From Endozoicomonas sp. SESOKO1 (GTDB taxonomy: Bacteria > Pseudomonadota > Gammaproteobacteria > Pseudomonadales > Endozoicomonadaceae), in the NCBI RefSeq assembly GCF_024606265.1, contig NZ_JAHHPP010000293.1, positions 1-36,067 of the forward strand: a stretch of DNA of 36,067 nt. The letters run 5' to 3'. Under the pieces are notes generated by a model. It ran no database searches. It saw only the letters and a program-made list of their open reading frames with translations, and was not told where the DNA came from. How positions within the stretch are numbered: the stretch's first letter is position 1; every line of letters starts with the position of its first letter. This document shows positions 10,047 to 19,939 of the stretch, piece after piece. Made by a program: the position numbers and the translations under genes.

Positions 10047-11420
10047 ATGGACTATCTGCCATTATTTCTACAGGTACGTAACCAGCGTTGTCTGGTGGTG
10101 GGTGGTGGCGATATCGCCCTGCGTAAAATCAGGCTTCTCATCGCTTCTGGTGCCAATGTTCGAGTGGTGGCCAGAGAGGTGTCTGCAGATATTCGCGAGT
10201 TTCTTGCCAGCGGTGATCACCAATTACTGGAAAAGCCATTTGATGACCATGACCTGAACGATGTCTGTCTGGTCATTGCTGCAACGGATGATCAGGGTGT
10301 CAACCGTCAGGTAGCCATGTTGGCGCAACAACGACAGCTGTTTGTCAATGTGGTGGATGATGCGGATGCCGGTAATGCCGTAATGCCGGCGATTGTTGAT
10401 CGCTCTCCGGTGGTGGTTGCCTTTTCAACCGGAGGTAAAGCGCCGGTTCTGGCCCGTCTTCTGAGGCAAAAGCTGGAGACGCTGTTACCTGATGGCTATG
10501 GCCGCCTGGCTGCGCTGGCCGGTGAGTGCCGCGATCTGGTCAAGGCCAGGTTCAGTCAGCTCAATGACCGCCGGTATTTCTGGGAGAACGTGTTGTCAGG
10601 GCCTGCTGCGGAAAAGGCGCTGGCGGGCGATTTGCCGGGTGCCCGGGATTTGCTTGAACAGACCCTGGAAAATACCCCGGCGCAGAAAGTCGGCGAAGTG
10701 TATCTGGTGGGCGGAGGTCCGGGTGATCCAGACCTTCTGACATTCAAAGCGCTGCGGTTAATGCAGCAGGCCGATGTTGTGCTTCATGATCGGCTGGTGT
10801 CTGAGGATGTCCTGGCACTTTGTCGCCGGGATGCAGATTATATCTACGTTGGTAAAAAGCGTGATCGACACACACGCCCCCAGGAAGAGATCAATGCCCT
10901 GTTGGTCAAATTGGCCAAAGAGGGTAAGCGGGTTCTGCGATTGAAGGGTGGCGACCCGTTTATCTTTGGGCGGGGTGGTGAGGAGATTGAAACACTGGCC
11001 AGTGAGGGCATCCCTTTCCAGGTGGTGCCGGGTATTACTGCCGCTTCCGGCTGTTCCAGCTATGCCGGCATTCCCCTGACCCATCGGGATCACGCCCGGT
11101 CGGTCCGCTTTGTCACGGGGCACCTGAAAGATGGCAGCTATGCTTTGAACTGGAGTGAAATGCTGGACCCCGATCAAACGCTGGTGTTTTATATGGGCCT
11201 GCTGGGGCTACCCCGCATCTGCCAGGCGTTAATTGATCATGGAAGGGATGTTCAGACGCCCATAGCCTTGATTCAACAGGGGACTACGCGCAATCAACGG
11301 GTCTTTACCGGAACCCTGGGCACCATTAATAAAATTATTGAATCCGAAAAGGTAAAGGCTCCGACAATAATCATTATTGGCAGTGTGGTTAGCCTTAGAG
11401 ACAAACTGAAATGGTGCTAG
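10047..11420 (+). CDS. cysG: Siroheme synthase CysG (trifunctional)
   Basis: CysG makes siroheme, the cofactor of sulfite and nitrite reductases, from uroporphyrinogen III. The 457-residue protein has the E. coli/Salmonella domain order. The N-terminal CysGA dehydrogenase/ferrochelatase has the NAD-binding segment [13 protein letters not shown] (about residues 15-27) and the [14 protein letters not shown] segment that contains the Ser phosphorylated in Salmonella. The C-terminal CysGB methyltransferase starts near residue 218 with [15 protein letters not shown] and includes [15 protein letters not shown] from residue 299. Both parts are intact, so all three reactions (two methylations, oxidation, iron insertion) are expected. 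The gene ends in a TAG that shares the tetramer CTAG with the stop codon of the convergent orphan gene. In Pseudomonas-type genomes it follows serS directly. Confidence 0.97.
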   Translation: MDYLPLFLQVRNQRCLVVGGGDIALRKIRLLIASGANVRVVAREVSADIREFLASGDHQLLEKPFDDHDLNDVCLVIAATDDQGVNRQVAMLAQQRQLFVNVVDDADAGNAVMPAIVDRSPVVVAFSTGGKAPVLARLLRQKLETLLPDGYGRLAALAGECRDLVKARFSQLNDRRYFWENVLSGPAAEKALAGDLPGARDLLEQTLENTPAQKVGEVYLVGGGPGDPDLLTFKALRLMQQADVVLHDRLVSEDVLALCRRDADYIYVGKKRDRHTRPQEEINALLVKLAKEGKRVLRLKGGDPFIFGRGGEEIETLASEGIPFQVVPGITAASGCSSYAGIPLTHRDHARSVRFVTGHLKDGSYALNWSEMLDPDQTLVFYMGLLGLPRICQALIDHGRDVQTPIALIQQGTTRNQRVFTGTLGTINKIIESEKVKAPTIIIIGSVVSLRDKLKWC

Positions 11421-12799
11421 CCTGTTTTTGAAAGCTTGTACTGGACATGGAATACCGGTGATGAAAAATCCCTGCTAAGTTCATAGGGGCGAGCTGATGG
11501 CCTGATTAGATAATAGATTCCGTCTATGGTTGTGTAGAATTTATAGATGTTTTCGCAGATCTCCTCCTGATTCTCTGATTTACCATTTTTATCCCGGAGC
11601 TTACTATTGGCTGCAAAACGATTTCTGGCGGCATGACGATGGATTGGCAGATACGACTTGTCAGAATCAGGCGTTACTTCAATGAAATCATGCTTGATAT
11701 ATTCAGGCTGTAACGTAGCTGGCATTGGCCTTGGTGTCATCTTATGCTCACTGATTTCATCACGGCTAAAAGGCACGTGTAGCTTTGTTAGCAAGGTGTA
11801 ATCATAAGGGGTAACTTTTCTGATTATTTCTGGCGACTTGATCAATGTATAACCATATCGGGTTTCTGATGCGGGCATGATAAAAAGGCAGTTTTCTATA
11901 TGGCATTTGTCCTGTCTTATATCTTTTAATATTGTGTTCTTAACCGTTGGGTATCGTTGGTCCAGAAAACAGGAAAATGGACTGTTATTTGCCAGAGACA
12001 GGATATTGGTACCTGGTTTAATAAATACGGTCAGTAGGGTGACTGGATTTCCCTTATTATAACCTTTATGAAGGTAACCCCTGGCGGCAGCGATGCTTGG
12101 GGTACTGTATAAGCCAATACCATGGGCTTGTCCCTGACGGTTAATAGTTTGAGGGTTAAAAATTTTCTCTTTCAGGATAGAATTTCTGCTGCGGCCCATT
12201 TCGTCATTGGGACAAGTGAATTTGCCTGCACGGAAAAAAACATTCAAACCTGCTGTTTTTGGGGAATATTCACTATTTATAAAATGTTTTATTGCCATTT
12301 CGGTGGTTATATTAAATTCCGTAAATAATGAAATTGTCCGCAAGTCCTCATTAACTTTTCTGAAACAAGTATCCTGAAATTGATGCAGTAGATAATATGA
12401 TCTCACTTTAAAGCGATCAGAAATAAAGCTGGATATATCTTCCTGGCTCAGAGAGTATATTTCATGGCCTCTCAGGGTCTGGCATTCAATATTGATAATA
12501 TCAAGCAGGATATTGACTGCCTGTTCACTTGCGTCAGGTTTAAGAAAAGACCGTATTTGCGACAGTATTATACTGCGTTGCGACAGGTTACTGCAAAATG
12601 GAGTTTCACCGGTGTCCATAGGTTCAATTTTCATTTCAGGCAAATCGGAGCCTGAACAGGGAACAACATGGCGGTAGTCAAAAAATGAACTTTGATCACT
12701 GGTGTTATTGGTTCTGAAGGAAGTGGACACTGGTTTAGGATCGAAGGACAAAGGGTTCATTGGGGTACACTCATCTAAATGTTTTTTGGTATATTCCAT
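11417..12799 (-). CDS. Orphan protein with ADP-ribosyltransferase-like core
   Basis: I do not recognise this 460-residue protein as a named family. It is soluble, with no signal peptide or membrane helix. Residues 1-80 look disordered; 85-180 are predicted helical by eye. The middle (about 184-275) resembles an ADP-ribosyltransferase fold: LNVFFRAGK with Arg190, then [19 protein letters not shown] (225-243), then [17 protein letters not shown] (253-269). The GxGLY-S/T-A-Y pattern recalls PARP and Tpt1/RSE-type transferases, but the third catalytic residue cannot be assigned. The gene is visibly more AT-rich than its neighbours and sits convergent to cysG, suggesting acquired DNA and possibly a secreted effector; this is inference. 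The start is uncertain: the first ATG (12799) lies inside a perfect inverted repeat without a ribosome site, and a second ATG at 12760 has only a weak GATGAG. Confidence 0.5.
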   Translation of the reverse strand: MEYTKKHLDECTPMNPLSFDPKPVSTSFRTNNTSDQSSFFDYRHVVPCSGSDLPEMKIEPMDTGETPFCSNLSQRSIILSQIRSFLKPDASEQAVNILLDIINIECQTLRGHEIYSLSQEDISSFISDRFKVRSYYLLHQFQDTCFRKVNEDLRTISLFTEFNITTEMAIKHFINSEYSPKTAGLNVFFRAGKFTCPNDEMGRSRNSILKEKIFNPQTINRQGQAHGIGLYSTPSIAAARGYLHKGYNKGNPVTLLTVFIKPGTNILSLANNSPFSCFLDQRYPTVKNTILKDIRQDKCHIENCLFIMPASETRYGYTLIKSPEIIRKVTPYDYTLLTKLHVPFSRDEISEHKMTPRPMPATLQPEYIKHDFIEVTPDSDKSYLPIHRHAARNRFAANSKLRDKNGKSENQEEICENIYKFYTTIDGIYYLIRPSARPYELSRDFSSPVFHVQYKLSKTG

Positions 12800-12818
12800 C
12801 CGCTAAAGGAATATACCA
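12787..12818. promoter_or_regulatory. Perfect 11-bp inverted repeat at the orphan gene start
   Basis: Positions 12787-12797 (tggtatattcc) are the exact reverse complement of 12808-12818, with a 10-base centre. It begins a few bases after the stop codon of the upstream minus-strand epimerase gene and includes the first in-frame ATG of the orphan (12797-12799). As RNA it would be a hairpin hiding that ATG; as DNA it could be an operator. On the minus strand it is followed by A residues, not T, so it is not a standard terminator. Confidence 0.6.
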
Positions 12819-12824
12819 TGTAAA

Positions 12825-13646
12825 TTAATTAGACAATGCGGTTAATGGATCTGGATAAACAAACTGATAGTTCAGCGCTTTCTTCAATTTATCGCAATTC
12901 ACCAGGCGATAGGGCATGGGTTTATCGATAAAAATGGGCGGGGCAATGCCCATGATTTGGCAAGAACGGGTGTAGAGCTGGCGCCGGGTAGGGTGCTCAT
13001 CCGCTGAGGCGTTAAAGACTTCCCCAAACAGATTTTTAGCAATAATCTGCCCGATGATTTGCAGGCAGTCTTCCCGGTGTATCATATTTACCGGATCGTC
13101 AGCGCCCCCCAGCTCTTTGCCGGAAAAATAGCGGCCTGGTTGATATTCACCGCCAATAAGGCCAGAAAAACGAAGCACCGTGGTTTTCAGGTCGTCATGT
13201 TGAGTGAACAACTGTTCAATATCCAGCCATGCGGTATCAGAGAATGGGGAGTCAATGCGAACGGCATCTTCTTCTTTTACCACAGCGTTATTTTGGGGGT
13301 AAACGGAGGTGGCACTGATCAGAATAATTTTTTTAACCCTGGATTGCCCGATACGGTTAAGCAGCGCCTTCATCTGGCGAAGGTAAAAGTGGGGTTGGCC
13401 ATCGCCTTTTCCCGGTGGAATATTGATGAAGAGAATATCGGTATCAAGAAATGACTCAATATCACCTTCTGGTTCTGGTGAAAGCCCGATCATATAAGGC
13501 TCCATGCCAACCGCAGAAATAGCCTCCAGCTTTTGCTCCCGGGTGGTAGACCCCTTGACTGAATAGCCATCTTTCACCAGTCGTTCGCCCAATGGCATGC
13601 CCAGCCAGCCACAACCCAAAATGCTGATGGTCTCTTTCATTATCAA
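12825..13646 (-). CDS. SDR-family NAD(P)-dependent oxidoreductase/epimerase (YeeZ-like)
   Basis: This 273-residue protein has an N-terminal Rossmann fold with the dinucleotide motif ILGCGWLGMPLGE (Gly at 11, 13 and 16). The segments LFINIPPGK, IILISATSVYP, LRFSGLIGGEYQPGR and PVNMIHREDC are typical of the atypical/extended SDR group that includes E. coli YeeZ. Substrate and physiological role are unknown. The classical YxxxK pair is not evident, as in many atypical SDRs. The start at 13646 has AAGAG about seven bases upstream; a second Met two codons later is possible. It is divergent from nfuA (166-base gap) and only 25 bases upstream of the ART-like orphan on the same strand, so they may share a transcript. 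Confidence 0.85.
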   Translation of the reverse strand: MIMKETISILGCGWLGMPLGERLVKDGYSVKGSTTREQKLEAISAVGMEPYMIGLSPEPEGDIESFLDTDILFINIPPGKGDGQPHFYLRQMKALLNRIGQSRVKKIILISATSVYPQNNAVVKEEDAVRIDSPFSDTAWLDIEQLFTQHDDLKTTVLRFSGLIGGEYQPGRYFSGKELGGADDPVNMIHREDCLQIIGQIIAKNLFGEVFNASADEHPTRRQLYTRSCQIMGIAPPIFIDKPMPYRLVNCDKLKKALNYQFVYPDPLTALSN

Positions 13647-13812
13647 TCTCTTGCTTGTTGAGGAAAAGGTCGATTAATTGTAAATGCGAACTATTCTCGC
13701 TGATTGTTATGATAAATGAAACCGTTTTGAATAACCGAGTTATCCGGTAGGGATTCTCTGAAACCTCCCAATGGCATAGAATAGCCAGGAAGTTAATAGA
13801 GGAAATGTTGCC

Positions 13813-14394
13813 TTGAACATTACATTCACTGAAGCCGCACAGAAATATCTTGCCCAACTATTAGAAAAACAAGGGGTTGAGGGGATTGGTGTACGCCTGT
13901 TTGTCAGTAACCCCGGCACGCCTCATGCAGAAACCTGTCTTGCCTATTGTAAGCCAGGGGAAGAGAAAGAGGGTGATCTGGAGCTGGAGCTTGAATATTT
14001 TAATTGTCATGTTGAAGGCACCAGTGAGCCTTTTCTTGAAGAAGCAGTTGTTGATTTTGCCGAAGATAAGCTGGGCGGTCAGCTGACCATCAAGGCACCC
14101 AATGCCAAGATGCCCAAGGTCAATGAAGACAGTCCCCTGGATATGAAAATCAACTACTTCCTGCAAACGGAAGTTAACCCCGGGCTGGCCTCCCACGGTG
14201 GAGTGGTATCCCTGGTGGAACTGGATGATGGCGTCGCTGTTCTTCAGTTTGGCGGTGGTTGTCAGGGGTGCGCTGCGGTCGATATGACGCTCAGGGATGG
14301 TGTTGAAAAGACGCTGATGGAGCGTATTCCCGAATTGAAAGGCGTTCGGGATGTGACGGACCACAGTAACACCGAGAATGCTTTTTACAAATAA
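13813..14394 (+). CDS. nfuA: Fe-S biogenesis protein NfuA
   Basis: NfuA is an Fe-S carrier that delivers [4Fe-4S] clusters to enzymes such as aconitase and lipoate synthase. The 193-residue protein has the two expected domains. The N-terminal A-type-like domain (about 1-100) lacks the full three-Cys pattern of active A-type carriers, as in E. coli. The C-terminal NifU domain has [10 protein letters not shown] and [15 protein letters not shown] with the cluster cysteines at 150 and 153. The start codon is TTG, preceded by GAGG about ten bases upstream; no in-frame ATG fits better. A strong terminator follows. An IscR site would be expected upstream from E. coli knowledge, but none could be identified confidently. 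Confidence 0.96.
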   Translation: MNITFTEAAQKYLAQLLEKQGVEGIGVRLFVSNPGTPHAETCLAYCKPGEEKEGDLELELEYFNCHVEGTSEPFLEEAVVDFAEDKLGGQLTIKAPNAKMPKVNEDSPLDMKINYFLQTEVNPGLASHGGVVSLVELDDGVAVLQFGGGCQGCAAVDMTLRDGVEKTLMERIPELKGVRDVTDHSNTENAFYK

Positions 14395-14410
14395 AGCTGG
14401 CCTCGTTGAT

Positions 14411-14443
14411 GAGGGAAGTGGAGTTCACTTCCCTCCTTTATTA
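14411..14443 (+). terminator. Rho-independent terminator after nfuA
   Basis: A perfect 10-bp stem, gagggaagtg (14411-14420) with cacttccctc (14426-14435), has a five-base loop and is followed by the T-rich run ctttatta. It stands 17 bases after the nfuA stop codon. Confidence 0.8.
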
Positions 14444-14490
14444 TCTCTTATATTGTTTCTACTTTTACCGTTGGTTTCCGGTTTCTCCTT

Positions 14491-14979
14491 ATGAAGTCTC
14501 CTCTTATTACCCGTGCTGGAAAAGAAAAGCTTGAGCAGGAGCTTCAGTATCTCTGGCGAGTCAAGCGTCCCGAAGTCACACAGGCTGTCTCTGAGGCCGC
14601 TGCCCTTGGGGACCGGAGTGAAAATGCGGAATATAAAGAAGGAAAGCGACAGCTTCGTGAGATTGACCGCCGGATACGCTATCTCAGTAAACGGCTTGAA
14701 ATCCTGAAAGTCGTTGATTACTCGGCAGAGCAGGAAGGTAAGGCATTTTTTGGTGCCTGGGTTGAGTTGGAAAGTGAAGAGGGTGAAATACTCCACTGCC
14801 GCATAGTGGGTGCCGATGAGATTGATGTGAAAAACAATCATATTACCATCGATTCCCCCATGGCCAGGGCAATGGTTGGGCGTCAGGTAGACGATGAAAT
14901 TGTGGTGAATGCACCAGGTGGGCGCAAAATCTGGTTTATCAATAAAATACAGTATCAACCCTTTTCAGATCCAGAGTAG
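14491..14979 (+). CDS. greB: Transcription elongation factor GreB
   Basis: GreB enters the RNA polymerase secondary channel and stimulates cleavage of backtracked transcripts. The 162-residue protein has the N-terminal coiled coil (about 1-75) with the acidic tip GDRSENAEY (Asp41, Glu44) that places the catalytic Mg2+, and the C-terminal FKBP-like domain ending in APGGRKIWFINKIQY. The basic face IDRRIRYLSKRLE in the second helix fits GreB rather than GreA, as does the ITRAGKEKLEQELQYLW opening. No clear Shine-Dalgarno precedes the ATG. It is isolated from nfuA by a terminator. Confidence 0.95.
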   Translation: MKSPLITRAGKEKLEQELQYLWRVKRPEVTQAVSEAAALGDRSENAEYKEGKRQLREIDRRIRYLSKRLEILKVVDYSAEQEGKAFFGAWVELESEEGEILHCRIVGADEIDVKNNHITIDSPMARAMVGRQVDDEIVVNAPGGRKIWFINKIQYQPFSDPE

Positions 14980-15134
14980 GCAACGCTATGGTTTTTCAGG
15001 CTGTATTGATGGTATTTTTGTCCTCTTTTGAAAAAGGGTAAAGATATCGCTATAACTCTCTGAAATAATGGTGTAAATTATTCCGCTTTTTGGTAATCCC
15101 TAGCTAATTAATCACCCGGTAGTCCGACGGAACT

Positions 15135-15530
15135 GTGAAGCGTTATAAACAGGCCATTCTATCCAATTTTTTTGTCACCGAAGACGGCAGTGCTGTGCGC
15201 CATCTGGTTGAGGCAAATCTGGATATTGAGTCAAGAGGTGATCGTACGCTTTGTACCGAAGTTCTCAACAGTGACTGTCGCTACGAGGTGTTGGTTAATG
15301 GTCATCTGTCCAGTGTCTGCATGATCTGCTCAGCGATTCTCGACCGAAGAATCAGCAATATGCCGGTAGAGCGTAAAGTCTGTTTTGGCAAAAAACAGAC
15401 TATGGAGATCTATACGCCACCCGAAAACCAGCTGTCGCTTCCCGGTGTGATGGAGACTGCCCAGGTTGAAGAGCAAAACATAATCACTTCAATAGAAGAA
15501 CAGCCCGGGCAAATTGAGCTGTTTATTTGA
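15135..15530 (+). CDS. Small orphan protein with a CxxC pair
   Basis: I do not recognise this 131-residue protein. It starts with GTG after an ACGGAA ribosome-like site. It is soluble, without a signal peptide, and has cysteines at 40, 48, 62, 65 and 83; C62-M-I-C65 and nearby C48/C83 could form a zinc knuckle or redox site. The C-terminal 40 residues are acidic and end in GQIELFI. Upstream, 155 bases separate it from greB. It ends eight bases before the convergent DAHP synthase. Codon use looks normal for the window, so it is probably a real, lineage-specific gene. Confidence 0.55.
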   Translation: MKRYKQAILSNFFVTEDGSAVRHLVEANLDIESRGDRTLCTEVLNSDCRYEVLVNGHLSSVCMICSAILDRRISNMPVERKVCFGKKQTMEIYTPPENQLSLPGVMETAQVEEQNIITSIEEQPGQIELFI

Positions 15531-15538
15531 GTAAACGT

Positions 15539-16627
15539 CTATTCCTCGATAGTCTCCTGCCGACGTCCCGGCAGGACATCTTTCAATTTATCCCTGATGC
15601 TGCGCAGCGTCTTCTCGGTGGTTTCCCAGTCAATACAGGCATCAGTAATAGAAACACCGTATTGCAGTTCGTCCAGATTATTGGTCATTTTCTGGTTACC
15701 CCAGCCAATATTGCTTTCCACCATCAGGCCAATAATTGACTTATTGCCTTCAATGATCTGGTTGGTCACATTTTCCATAACCAGTGGCTGCAGGGCCGGG
15801 TCCTTATTGGAGTTGGCGTGGGAGCAGTCCACCATGATATTTGGCTGGATGCCTGCTTTTTCAAGCGCCTTCTCACACAGGGCAACACTGACAGAGTCAT
15901 AGTTTGGCTTGCCACTGCCACCACGCAGAACAATATGGCCGTAAGGATTACCTTTGGTGTGGGTGACCGCAACCTGACCCTGGCCGTTCAGCCCGAGAAA
16001 ACGGTGCGGACTGGAAACGGACTGCAGGGCGTTAATTGCGACTTCCAGCCCGCCATCGGTGCCATTTTTAAAGCCAACGGCAGAGGACAGGCCGCTGGCC
16101 ATCTCGCGGTGAGTCTGTGATTCAGTGGTCCTTGCACCAATGGCAGACCAGGCAACCAGATCCTGAAGATACTGGGGCGAGATTGGGTCCAATGCTTCCG
16201 TAGACGCAGGAATACCCATTTCGGCCACATCCATTAACAGGCGGCGACCGATGTGAAGACCTTCTTCTATTTTAAATGAGTCGTTCAAATGTGGGTCATT
16301 GATCAGACCTTTCCAGCCAACCGTCGTTCTTGGCTTTTCAAAATAGACGCGCATCACCAGATACAATGTGTCCTTCAACTCTTCACTGAGGGCTTTCAGT
16401 CGGCGGGCATAATCTATCGCCGCGGCAACATCATGTATTGAGCAGGGACCTATTACCACAAACAGTCGATGGTCTTTGCCATCCAGAATATCCCTGATCA
16501 CTTCACGGCTTTCAGATACCGTTTTTACTGCTGCTTGCGTCAGCGGAATATCAGCCTTGAGACGCTCCGGGCTTAATAGAACTTCCTGAGATTCAACATT
16601 AAGATCTTCAATGGGTAAAACAGCCAT
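15539..16627 (-). CDS. aroF: 3-deoxy-7-phosphoheptulonate (DAHP) synthase, AroF-like
   Basis: This class I DAHP synthase condenses PEP and erythrose 4-phosphate in the first step of the shikimate pathway. The 362-residue protein has the conserved VVIGPCSIHD (metal-binding Cys), MRVYFEKPRTTVGWKGLINDP, GARTTESQ and GFKNGTDG motifs. Among the E. coli isozymes it reads closest to the tyrosine-sensitive AroF: LSSAVGFKNGTDGGL, PHRFLGLNGQGQV, MVDCSHANSNKD and IIGLMVESNI all match AroF better than AroG or AroH. The regulatory assignment is inference from these segments. It lies 97 bases downstream of the TauE/SafE gene on the same strand and probably has its own promoter there. No TyrR box was recognised. 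Confidence 0.92.
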   Translation of the reverse strand: MAVLPIEDLNVESQEVLLSPERLKADIPLTQAAVKTVSESREVIRDILDGKDHRLFVVIGPCSIHDVAAAIDYARRLKALSEELKDTLYLVMRVYFEKPRTTVGWKGLINDPHLNDSFKIEEGLHIGRRLLMDVAEMGIPASTEALDPISPQYLQDLVAWSAIGARTTESQTHREMASGLSSAVGFKNGTDGGLEVAINALQSVSSPHRFLGLNGQGQVAVTHTKGNPYGHIVLRGGSGKPNYDSVSVALCEKALEKAGIQPNIMVDCSHANSNKDPALQPLVMENVTNQIIEGNKSIIGLMVESNIGWGNQKMTNNLDELQYGVSITDACIDWETTEKTLRSIRDKLKDVLPGRRQETIEE

Positions 16628-16724
16628 TTGCGCGGTTCCGTTTTTAAAAAAGACTTTTTTCCGTTGGCTTTGTGAGGGTTGTCCACTTTATTCAAACTGA
16701 CGCAGGCCTGCAACCCTGAAAGGG

Positions 16725-17495
16725 TTAAAAAAGGTATTTCAGGCCCAGCGCAAACAAAATAATGGCCAGGATGATGCGCATGAAAGTGTCCGGTAGCTTC
16801 ATACCAACACGGGTTCCTGCATAAATTGCAGGAATAGAGCCAATTAACAAACTGCCCAGCAGCGCAAAGTCAACATTCCCCAGCCAGATATGGCCAAAGC
16901 CTGCCAGTAACGTTAACGGTACAGCATGAGCCAGGTCACTCCCCACTACCTTGACTGGTTTCAGCAGGGGGTAGAGAAGGACAATAGCTGCTGTTCCCAG
17001 TGCTCCGGCTCCCACCGATGAGAGCGTAACCAGAACCCCGAGGAAACTACCGGCAATAAATGTTAACGGTGTCTGATACGCCTGTGGAATCATCGAGATA
17101 CCCGAACTCTGTCTTTTTTTCAGAACAGGACTCATGAACAGCGACAGCGCCGTGAGGGTTAACATTATCCCAAGGCATAGTGTAAGGATCGGGCTATAAT
17201 CAGCGCTTCTGTCAAAAAAAAACTTGAGTAGAACAATCGTCAGGGCTGTTGCAGGAAGACTGCCAGCACAGAGAGTTTTGACCAGTGTCCAGTCAATGCT
17301 TCTCTGACGGTGATGGACAATGACTCCGGTTGACTTGGTTATGGCTGCGTACATCAGATCCGTTCCGATGGCAATATGAGCCGGAAAGCCAAACATTAAC
17401 AGCAGTGGTGTCATTAATGAACCACCGCCAATACCTGTCAGGCCAACCGCAAAGCCAACGCCGGCGCCGGTGGCAATGTATGTTAGAAAATCCAT
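16725..17495 (-). CDS. TauE/SafE-family sulfite/anion permease
   Basis: This 256-residue inner-membrane protein has about eight hydrophobic helices in two repeats. Signature segments are GLTGIGGGSLMTPLLL (about residues 18-33), the related second-half SSVGAGALGTAA (159-170), and GSDLAHAVPLTLLAG (185-199). Family members transport sulfite, sulfoacetate, sulfate or related anions. The gene is divergent from cysB, the master regulator of cysteine biosynthesis, which makes a role in sulfur-compound transport likely and suggests CysB control; this is inference from position. The ATG has a GGGA about five bases upstream. Confidence 0.9.
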   Translation of the reverse strand: MDFLTYIATGAGVGFAVGLTGIGGGSLMTPLLLMFGFPAHIAIGTDLMYAAITKSTGVIVHHRQRSIDWTLVKTLCAGSLPATALTIVLLKFFFDRSADYSPILTLCLGIMLTLTALSLFMSPVLKKRQSSGISMIPQAYQTPLTFIAGSFLGVLVTLSSVGAGALGTAAIVLLYPLLKPVKVVGSDLAHAVPLTLLAGFGHIWLGNVDFALLGSLLIGSIPAIYAGTRVGMKLPDTFMRIILAIILFALGLKYLF

Positions 17496-18683
<1,188 letters not shown>

Positions 18684-18691
18684 CTGTGTTT

Positions 18692-18717
18692 AAGCGGCTT
18701 GGCTCAAGCCGCTTTTT
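18692..18717. terminator. Terminator after cysB overlapping the convergent gene
   Basis: A perfect 10-bp stem, aagcggcttg (18692-18701) with caagccgctt (18705-18714), has a three-base loop and is followed by T residues. It starts nine bases after the cysB stop. Its right arm is also the last codons and stop of the minus-strand thioredoxin-fold gene. Read leftward it is preceded by A and followed by AA, so it works mainly for cysB. Confidence 0.85.
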
Positions 18718-18982
18718 CCAGAATTTCCTTCACCAGCTTAAAGTAAATGGTATAAATGACGGGCTCATTGCCATCTTCTTCGACAATAAAAAAAGGTGCC
18801 TTGTCTACCTGATACATCTCTGCCAGCAACATACCGGTACTGTTCGGATCGCCATCAATAGCTGTGAAGAATTGATCAATCCGATTGATATGGCCTGAGT
18901 TCTCCAGTCTTTCCTGCACGTCCTGGCATTTTGTACAGAGGCTTCCGTCGGCCATTATCTTCTTGACCATGGTGATTTTCAT
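18704..18982 (-). CDS. Small thioredoxin/glutaredoxin-fold protein
   Basis: This 92-residue protein has a CxxC motif (LCTKCQDVQERLE) after an N-terminal beta strand and a later AP dipeptide (KAPFFIVEE) that fits the cis-proline loop of the thioredoxin fold. It is therefore probably a small glutaredoxin- or thioredoxin-like redox protein. Partner and substrate are unknown. The chosen start (MKITMVKK) has GGAG nine bases upstream; an ATG two codons earlier is too close to that site. It is convergent with cysB and its last codons form part of the cysB terminator. It is divergent from the lipoprotein gene at 19093. Confidence 0.7.
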   Translation of the reverse strand: MKITMVKKIMADGSLCTKCQDVQERLENSGHINRIDQFFTAIDGDPNSTGMLLAEMYQVDKAPFFIVEEDGNEPVIYTIYFKLVKEILEKAA

Positions 18983-19092
18983 AATCATCTTCTCCCGGAG
19001 AGTTGTTTGTCATTGCCAGTGGTTGCTATTTTAGCAGTGGCGATTTAATCGATAATAGAATTAATATCTATATTTATAGGCTTCAATACTAT

Positions 19093-19914
19093 ATGAATAA
19101 AATAGCGGTAATAAAAATATCACTCTTTTTCTGGTTGGTCGCAGGATGTGCAAGTCCACCCGGTATTCCTGAAGTCAGCCCCGGGGACCTGCCGCATTCA
19201 TTAAAAGTTGTCGTTTATGACCAGACTTACTGGCCAGTTTATACCTGGTCACCAGAAGAAGCCGCGAGTCGTACGCTTAGAATTTATATTGAAGGGGATG
19301 GTCGTGCATGGTTGAGGTCAAACCGACCTTCAATGGATCCAACTCCGGCTAACAGGCTTGTTCATCATTTGATGCTGAAAGATAAATCGCCGGACCTTGC
19401 CTATATTGCCCAGCCTTGCCAGTACGTGATGAACGTCAATTGCAACAGGGAGGTATGGACGTTTAAACGCTATAGCCCAAAAGTACTTCAGGTTATGAAT
19501 ACAGTGGTAAATTCCCTGAAAGCGACAGGGCAGTATGAAAAACTGGAATTGGTTGGTTATTCTGGTGGTGGCGCGTTGGCTCTGTTAATCGCCGCACATA
19601 GAAATGATGTAACAAGTGTTCGTACGGTAGCGGGCAACCTTTTCCCTGAGTTTTTAAATCGTCACCACGGTGTATCCGAAATGCCAGCGGCACTGAATCC
19701 GCTCGCTTTCAGTGCCCAATTATCGTCAATATCGCAAACGCACTTTTATGGAACCCGGGATTCGGTAGTCCCGGTGCAGGTCAGCCAGCACTACCTTGAA
19801 GCATTTGAGGATACTTCCTGCATAAAGATCGAGAGAGTCAGCGCAGACCATCAATCGGGCTGGATTGAACAGTGGCCATTATTATTGCAAAGGCCACTGG
19901 CATGTGGAATGTGA
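19093..19914 (+). CDS. Putative lipoprotein with alpha/beta-hydrolase fold
   Basis: From the start MNKIAVIKI the protein has 273 residues with a lipoprotein signal peptide: hydrophobic segment, lipobox LVAGC and Cys19 as the predicted lipidation site. The mature part looks like an alpha/beta hydrolase: nucleophile elbow GYSGGG (Ser157), YGTRDSVVP with Asp223 as the probable acid, and SADHQSGW with His253 as the probable base. The IYIEGDGRAW segment (65-73) may form the oxyanion region. Substrate is unknown. A 30-codon in-frame extension upstream is rejected because it would bury the signal peptide. The ribosome site is weak. It is convergent with pabB. Confidence 0.72.
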   Translation: MNKIAVIKISLFFWLVAGCASPPGIPEVSPGDLPHSLKVVVYDQTYWPVYTWSPEEAASRTLRIYIEGDGRAWLRSNRPSMDPTPANRLVHHLMLKDKSPDLAYIAQPCQYVMNVNCNREVWTFKRYSPKVLQVMNTVVNSLKATGQYEKLELVGYSGGGALALLIAAHRNDVTSVRTVAGNLFPEFLNRHHGVSEMPAALNPLAFSAQLSSISQTHFYGTRDSVVPVQVSQHYLEAFEDTSCIKIERVSADHQSGWIEQWPLLLQRPLACGM

Positions 19915-19939
19915 AAAGGAGTGTTTCTATAAAATGTTT

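Noticed and set aside
9656-10048. 131-codon N-terminal extension of the MATE gene
   Set aside because: It is not hydrophobic, does not resemble MATE proteins, covers the whole divergent promoter region and overlaps the cysG start. The remaining 459 residues match the family length.
13647-13812. IscR site upstream of nfuA
   Set aside because: A short accg-N7-cggt dyad near 13735-13750 is present, but it does not match type 1 or type 2 IscR consensus well enough.
16712-16726. Terminator after the TauE/SafE gene
   Set aside because: aaccct/agggtt forms a 6-bp stem overlapping the stop codon, but on the minus strand the T run lies before it, not after.
19003-19092. 30-residue N-terminal extension of the lipoprotein hydrolase
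   Set aside because: It would place a charged segment before the lipoprotein signal peptide; the Met at 19093 gives a proper signal and lipobox.
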